Origin: Jeotgalicoccus sp036782755
GTDB taxonomy: Bacteria; Bacillota; Bacilli; Staphylococcales; Salinicoccaceae
Length of the DNA stretch: 8,000 nucleotides
NCBI GenBank assembly: GCA_036782755.1
Contig: DAIPYL010000060.1
Span: forward strand, 1-8,000
Direction of reading: 5' to 3'
The notes beneath the pieces are model-generated. The model saw nothing but the letters and a program-made list of their open reading frames with translations, was not told where the DNA came from and did not search any database. Both the position numbers and the translations under genes were made by a program. This document shows, one piece after another, positions 5,001 to 8,000 of this stretch (the first letter of the stretch is position 1; each line of letters starts with the position of its first letter).

Positions 5001-6353
5001 ATGGGAAAGTATTTTGGTACAGATGGAGTTAGAGGTATTGCAAACGAAGGATTAACACCTGAAATGGCGTTTAAATTAGGACGTTTCGGCGGATACACAC
5101 TGCTTAATAAAGGCTCGGAGCATCCGCGCGTTTTAGTTGGAAGAGATACACGTATTTCCGGAGAAATGCTTGAATCTGCACTTATTGCAGGACTATTATC
5201 AATCGGTGCTGAAGTAATGCGTTTAGGTGTGATTTCTACACCTGGTGTTGCTTACCTGACTAAAGATATGGAAGCAGATGCCGGCGTAATGATCTCTGCG
5301 TCGCATAACCCGGTTGAAGATAACGGCATTAAATTCTTCGGTCCGGACGGCTTTAAGCTTACAGATGATCAGGAAGCGGAAATCGAAGCACTGATAGACA
5401 GCGAAGAAGATAATCTTCCAAGACCGACAGGCGTTGAAGTCGGTACAATCTCGGATTATTTTGAAGGCGGACAGAAGTACTTAAGCTACTTAAAATCAAC
5501 AATTGATACTGACTTTGAAGGACTTAAAATCGGCCTTGACGGTGCACATGGTTCAACGTATCACTTAGGACCTTATCTGTTTGGTGATCTGGAAGCAGAT
5601 ACGGCTACAGTCGGAAGCAGCCCGGACGGCACGAACATTAATGCAGGTGTTGGTTCAACACACCCTGAAAAACTTCAGGAACTCGTTAAAGAAGAGAAAT
5701 GCGACTTCGGCCTGGCATTTGACGGAGACGGGGACAGAATCATTGCAGTGGATGAAAAAGGTGAGATTGTCGACGGAGACAAAATCATGTTTATCCTTGC
5801 GCATGCATTAAAAGAAAAAGGCGAACTGAAAGACGATACAGTTGTATCTACAGTAATGAGTAACCTCGGTTTCTATAAAGCGGTGGAAGCACACGGCATG
5901 AAATCAGATAAGACTAAAGTGGGTGACAGATACGTTGTTGCTGAAATGCGTAAAGGCGGGTATTCATTAGGCGGCGAACAGTCAGGACATATCGTTATGA
6001 TGGACTACAACACAACTGGTGACGGTCTGTTAACAGGTATTCATTTAGCGGCTATCGTTAAAGAATCAGGCAAGAAAATGAGTGAACTTGCAGCGATGGT
6101 TGAGACGTTCCCTCAGGAGCTTGTAAACGTGCGTGTAAGCGATAAGCACAACGTTACGAACAACGAAGCGGTCAAAGCAATTATGAACGATGTAGAAGAG
6201 CGTATGGCCGGTAACGGACGTATTCTCGTACGTGCATCGGGTACAGAACCGCTTGTACGTGTAATGGTGGAAGCTGAAACTGAAGAACTCGCAGCGAGCT
6301 ACAGTGCGGAAATTGCAGAAGTAGTAGAAGCTGAAATGGGTCTCGACAAATAG
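5001..6353 (+). CDS. glmM: Phosphoglucosamine mutase
   Basis: Converts glucosamine-6-phosphate to glucosamine-1-phosphate in the cytosol, the step leading to UDP-N-acetylglucosamine for peptidoglycan and teichoic acids. The 450-residue protein has all four domains of the alpha-D-phosphohexomutase family: the start GKYFGTDGVRG (2-12), the active-site loop MISASHNPVEDNG (97-109) with phosphoserine S101, the Mg-binding loop DGDGDR (241-246), the sugar-binding GGEQSGH (324-330), and the phosphate-binding RASGTEPLVRVMVEA (411-425). The SASHNP serine, the GEQSG sugar loop and the length (S. aureus 451) point to GlmM rather than phosphomannomutase or phosphoglucomutase. The start at ATG 5001 is preceded by AAGGAGA (4989-4995); an in-frame TTG at 4977 lies ahead of this site. 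GlmM is the last gene of the operon and is known in other Firmicutes to bind and inhibit CdaA, coupling cell-wall precursor supply to c-di-AMP. Confidence 0.98.
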   Translation: MGKYFGTDGVRGIANEGLTPEMAFKLGRFGGYTLLNKGSEHPRVLVGRDTRISGEMLESALIAGLLSIGAEVMRLGVISTPGVAYLTKDMEADAGVMISASHNPVEDNGIKFFGPDGFKLTDDQEAEIEALIDSEEDNLPRPTGVEVGTISDYFEGGQKYLSYLKSTIDTDFEGLKIGLDGAHGSTYHLGPYLFGDLEADTATVGSSPDGTNINAGVGSTHPEKLQELVKEEKCDFGLAFDGDGDRIIAVDEKGEIVDGDKIMFILAHALKEKGELKDDTVVSTVMSNLGFYKAVEAHGMKSDKTKVGDRYVVAEMRKGGYSLGGEQSGHIVMMDYNTTGDGLLTGIHLAAIVKESGKKMSELAAMVETFPQELVNVRVSDKHNVTNNEAVKAIMNDVEERMAGNGRILVRASGTEPLVRVMVEAETEELAASYSAEIAEVVEAEMGLDK

Positions 6354-6357
6354 AATT

Positions 6358-6398
6358 AAAAAAGTGCTGTTCCTGAAATCATGGAGCAGCACTTTTTT
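6358..6398 (+). terminator. Rho-independent terminator of the dacA-cdaR-glmM operon
   Basis: Stem GTGCTGTTCC (6364-6373) / GGAGCAGCAC (6383-6392) with one T-G pair and a 9-base loop, flanked by six A's upstream and six T's downstream, so it is strong and works in both directions. It starts 4 nt after the glmM stop codon. Confidence 0.95.
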
Positions 6399-6418
6399 GG
6401 TATTGTAAATCGCTTTTA

Positions 6419-6931
6419 TTGACTGAAAATTCCGCACAATATACTATTAATCTATCGAAACATGATCGTCTCGGAGAACAGATAGAACAAATACTCGGTG
6501 TGCCGGAAGTGGACTGTTCAATTGATGCAGTAGGATTTGAAGCATCCGGACACGGGGAAGATGCGGGAGAAAAACCGGCGCAGGTACTGAATGCAATTAT
6601 GGATATCACTCAGGCCGGCGGCGGATTGGGTATACCCGGTTTATACGTAACGGAAGACCCGGGCGCATCTGATAAAGATGCACAGACAGGATCGCTGAAG
6701 GTAAGATTTGGACAGGGCTGGGCCAAGGCACATACATTTAATACCGGACAGACACCGGCCATGAAATATAACAGAGATTTAATGAAATCAATACTTTCAG
6801 GACAAGCACAAATTGCAAAAGCAGTAAATGCAACAGTCATCAGCCTGGATGAAGCACCAGGCGGATATAAAGACTTTGACAGTGGTGTTGCTAAGAAATT
6901 TGTAATTGATCCGCACGGTATGCTGAAATAA
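6419..6931 (+). pseudogene. Truncated glutathione-independent formaldehyde dehydrogenase (C-terminal remnant)
   Basis: The 170 codons match the C-terminal ~170 residues of FdhA-type formaldehyde dehydrogenases (zinc alcohol dehydrogenase superfamily, about 400 residues in Pseudomonas putida). Landmarks are VPEVDCSIDAVGFEA (28-42), GIPGLYVTEDPGA (72-84), GQGWAKAHTFNTGQTPAMKYN (99-119) and FDSGVAKKFVIDPH (153-166). The first ~225 residues are gone, including the catalytic and structural zinc ligands and the glycine-rich nucleotide-binding motif, so it cannot be an active dehydrogenase. The reading frame is otherwise open with no stop, and a TAA at 6929 ends at the normal family C-terminus. There is no credible start: TTG 6419 lacks a ribosome binding site, and no in-frame ATG occurs before the conserved region. 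The break lies just after the glmM terminator, suggesting a deletion or insertion of a 3' gene fragment there. The preserved frame suggests a recent event or, less likely, a retained small protein. Confidence 0.85.
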
Positions 6932-6946
6932 AACTCATAATATCAG

Positions 6947-6978
6947 AAAAGCGAAGCCGGAATGCGGCTTCGCTTTTT
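6947..6978. terminator. Bidirectional rho-independent terminator
   Basis: Perfect stem AGCGAAGCCG (6950-6959) / CGGCTTCGCT (6965-6974) with a 5-base loop GAATG, with A's on the left and T's on the right. It lies between the formaldehyde dehydrogenase remnant and the convergent YdjM-like gene and can serve both. Confidence 0.95.
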
Positions 6979-6988
6979 ATGTGTGATT

Positions 6989-7522
6989 CTAATATACAGG
7001 TTTCGCTAAAAGCTCTCCCATATTGAAATCGTTAATAAAATTAAATATGTATACACCTAAAACCTGAAATCCAAAATATAAAGAGACGAGACACAGCAGG
7101 CCAAAAATAATATTTTCTGCAAAACTCCCCGTTCGTGTAGTGATTGGAAACCTCACTTTAAAACTGATTGGGAAGAACAGCTGAATGCCGCTTTTAGTCG
7201 CCATATCCAATATGTAATGACTGATCATGCCTGTAATCAGACCGAGTTTTAATGCGTCATTAGGAAAGAAATAGTCGACAAGAAAAGCAATCAGTACGAT
7301 AAACAGCAGGCTGTGTGTAAAAGAACGGTGACCGAAAACGAAATTAATTAATTTCGAGAGCACCGGAAACGTCTTACCAATCTTGCTGCCGCCGTGGCAA
7401 ATATCGGGAATTAACGATCCCGCAATACCGGCGCCAATTAATAAAACCGGATCGGCGTATGTAAAATGAGCGACTGCCAGACTGGATGCGACACCACCGA
7501 TGATATGAGTTTTACCTTTCAT
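6989..7522 (-). CDS. YdjM-family membrane-bound metal-dependent hydrolase
   Basis: A 177-residue integral membrane protein of the YdjM/metal-dependent hydrolase family (PF04307). Conserved polar signature residues are visible: KGKTHIIGG at 2-10 (H6), LIPDICH at 37-43 (PD at 39-40), GHRSFTHS at 64-71 and ISHYILDMATKSGIQLFFP at 100-118. Hydrophobic segments occur at about 8-40, 70-86, 91-108 and 135-163. Family members are linked to membrane or lipid metabolism and in some species to LexA control, but the substrate is unknown; no biochemical role can be claimed. The start at 7522 is chosen because AGGAGGT (minus strand, 7529-7535) lies 6 nt before it; an in-frame ATG 15 codons upstream overlaps the promoter. 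It is transcribed alone, divergent from ywbE and ended by the terminator at 6947-6978. Confidence 0.9.
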   Translation of the reverse strand: MKGKTHIIGGVASSLAVAHFTYADPVLLIGAGIAGSLIPDICHGGSKIGKTFPVLSKLINFVFGHRSFTHSLLFIVLIAFLVDYFFPNDALKLGLITGMISHYILDMATKSGIQLFFPISFKVRFPITTRTGSFAENIIFGLLCLVSLYFGFQVLGVYIFNFINDFNMGELLAKPVY

Positions 7523-7546
7523 GATGTGACCTCCTCTGACCTGTAT

Positions 7547-7555
7547 ATTATAACA
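7547..7555 (-). promoter_or_regulatory. Predicted extended -10 promoter of the YdjM-like gene
   Basis: On the minus strand TGTTATAAT is a perfect extended -10 (TGnTATAAT; -10 hexamer at 7547-7552). No good -35 is seen 16-18 bp upstream (TTATAT at best), which fits an extended -10 promoter. Transcription would start near 7540, leaving about 18 nt before the start codon, just room for the AGGAGGT site. Confidence 0.7.
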
Positions 7556-7638
7556 CTTTTTAGACATAAATATAACTTTTTATGAACAAATAATGGGTAA
7601 TGTTAAGTGAGAGATTTGGTAATGATTTCGATAAAACT

Positions 7639-7666
7639 TTTGCAGAAATGTTATTATAAATATACT
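7639..7666 (+). promoter_or_regulatory. Possible promoter of ywbE
   Basis: TTTGCA (7639-7644, 4/6 to TTGACA) and TATACT (7661-7666, 5/6 to TATAAT) with a 16-bp spacer. An alternative -10, TATAAA at 7655-7660, lacks a matching -35. Moderate support. Confidence 0.45.
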
Positions 7667-7691
7667 AATGAGAATTATGAGGAGAGTTAAT

Positions 7692-7886
7692 ATGGACGGA
7701 ACGAAAAGAGCAGACATTAAAGTCGGCAGCACAGTGAAAGTCGTACAGAAACAGCACCAGCGAAGCGGTGAACTTACAGAAGGTGTTGTCGCAAGGATAC
7801 TGACAAACTCAGCAAATCATCACCACGGTATTAAAGTGAAACTGGACGACGGCATCGTTGGCAGAGTGAAAGAGATAATCGAATAG
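7692..7886 (+). CDS. ywbE: YwbE-family small protein
   Basis: A 64-residue, basic, soluble protein matching the YwbE family of Bacillus and relatives: GTKRADIKVGSTVKVVQKQHQRSG at the start, the EGVVARILTNSANHHHGIKVKL core and GIVGRVKEI at the end. The NS-x-x-H-x-HGIKVRL-type signature (NSANHHHGIKVKL) is the diagnostic part. The predicted fold is a small beta barrel; the family is of unknown function, so no role is assigned. The start at ATG 7692 is chosen because AGGAG (7680-7684) lies 7 nt before it, whereas an in-frame ATG 8 codons earlier (7668) lies upstream of that site. It has its own likely promoter and a strong terminator, so it is probably transcribed as a single gene. Confidence 0.9.
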   Translation: MDGTKRADIKVGSTVKVVQKQHQRSGELTEGVVARILTNSANHHHGIKVKLDDGIVGRVKEIIE

Positions 7887-7899
7887 AGAATGGAGCTGG

Positions 7900-7932
7900 C
7901 AGGGGCGATAGAGATATCGACCCTGTTTTTTT
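7900..7932 (+). terminator. Rho-independent terminator of ywbE
   Basis: Stem CAGGG-G-CGATA (7900-7910) / TATCG-A-CCCTG (7915-7925) with a single G/A mismatch and a GAGA tetraloop, followed by seven T residues. Confidence 0.95.
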
Positions 7933-8000
7933 GTTGTATGAGAGGTATATCGGGCTGGCAGGTGATGCCGGAACGCGACACTGTCGTCCGGGAAGGTTTG
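7933..8000. other. Unassigned GC-rich right edge
   Basis: From 7941 to the end the base composition is about 60% GC, against a clearly A/T-rich average elsewhere. It contains an imperfect hairpin (CCGG 7968-7971 with 7988-7991, and CGAC 7976-7979 with GTCG 7983-7986) and a second copy of the 9-mer GCTGGCAGG (7954-7962; first copy 7895-7903). An ATG at 7938 opens a frame of 21 codons running off the edge but has no ribosome binding site. I cannot decide between the start of a gene and a structured leader RNA. Confidence 0.35.

Noticed and set aside
4787..5098. 103-codon minus-strand frame across the cdaR/glmM junction
   Set aside because: It is antisense to two well-supported genes, with low-complexity S/P-rich translation and no ribosome binding site.
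6354..6418. glmS ribozyme or another riboswitch after glmM
   Set aside because: The stretch contains only the intrinsic terminator; no glmS ribozyme core is visible and no glmS gene follows.
6066..6437. 123-codon minus-strand frame over the glmM 3' end
   Set aside because: It crosses the glmM terminator and is antisense to conserved GlmM motifs; the translation is rich in F, H and C, as expected of a shadow.
7938..8000. New gene starting at ATG 7938 and running off the right edge
   Set aside because: It is in frame for 21 codons but is preceded by a T run from the ywbE terminator and no ribosome binding site, and the translation is not recognisable.
1..8000. CRISPR array, insertion sequence, transposase or phage genes
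   Set aside because: No regularly spaced repeats, terminal inverted repeats, transposase-like protein or phage structural gene was seen. The tRNA cluster is intact, with no attachment-site duplication visible in the window.

Overview
This window looks like a chromosomal segment of a low-GC Gram-positive bacterium of the Staphylococcaceae. The reasons are: an rRNA operon end followed directly by a tRNA cluster; strong AGGAGG-type ribosome binding sites; A/T-rich promoters; and a dacA-cdaR-glmM operon whose DacA closely resembles the staphylococcal protein as I remember it. The presence of two extra regulators between arginase and dacA, and an FdhA-like remnant after glmM, suggests a genus other than Staphylococcus (for example Salinicoccus or Jeotgalicoccus). 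That genus call is an inference, not something the sequence proves.

Layout. Bases 1-50 are the 3' end of 5S rRNA. Six tRNA genes follow on the + strand (Asn-GTT, Glu-TTC, Val-TAC, Tyr-GTA, Gln-TTG, Lys-TTT; 73-593), ending at a rho-independent terminator (599-629). Arginase rocF (728-1639, +) has a promoter overlapped by a cre-like palindrome. It converges on a small ArsR-like winged-helix regulator (1651-2109, -). That regulator is divergent from a helix-turn-helix/TPR regulator (2251-3198, +), and the shared 141-bp intergenic region holds a promoter for each gene plus two palindromes that could be operators.

The HTH/TPR gene appears to head a tight operon with dacA/cdaA (3221-4042), cdaR/ybbR (4029-4976, TTG start, overlapping dacA) and glmM (5001-6353), closed by a strong terminator (6358-6398). 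DacA makes cyclic di-AMP, CdaR is its membrane regulator, and GlmM makes glucosamine-1-phosphate for peptidoglycan; the three are a conserved Firmicutes module linking c-di-AMP signalling to cell-wall precursor supply.

Downstream lie the C-terminal ~170 codons of a glutathione-independent formaldehyde dehydrogenase without its catalytic half (6419-6931), a bidirectional terminator, a YdjM-type membrane metal-dependent hydrolase (6989-7522, -), and a divergent ywbE-family gene (7692-7886, +) with its terminator. The last ~60 bases are about 60% GC, clearly richer than the rest, and I could not assign them.

Most of the window is ordinary core genome. The parts that deserve a second look are the HTH/TPR regulator at the head of the c-di-AMP operon, the palindromes in the divergent regulator region, the fdhA remnant, the cre-like site on rocF and the unexplained right end.
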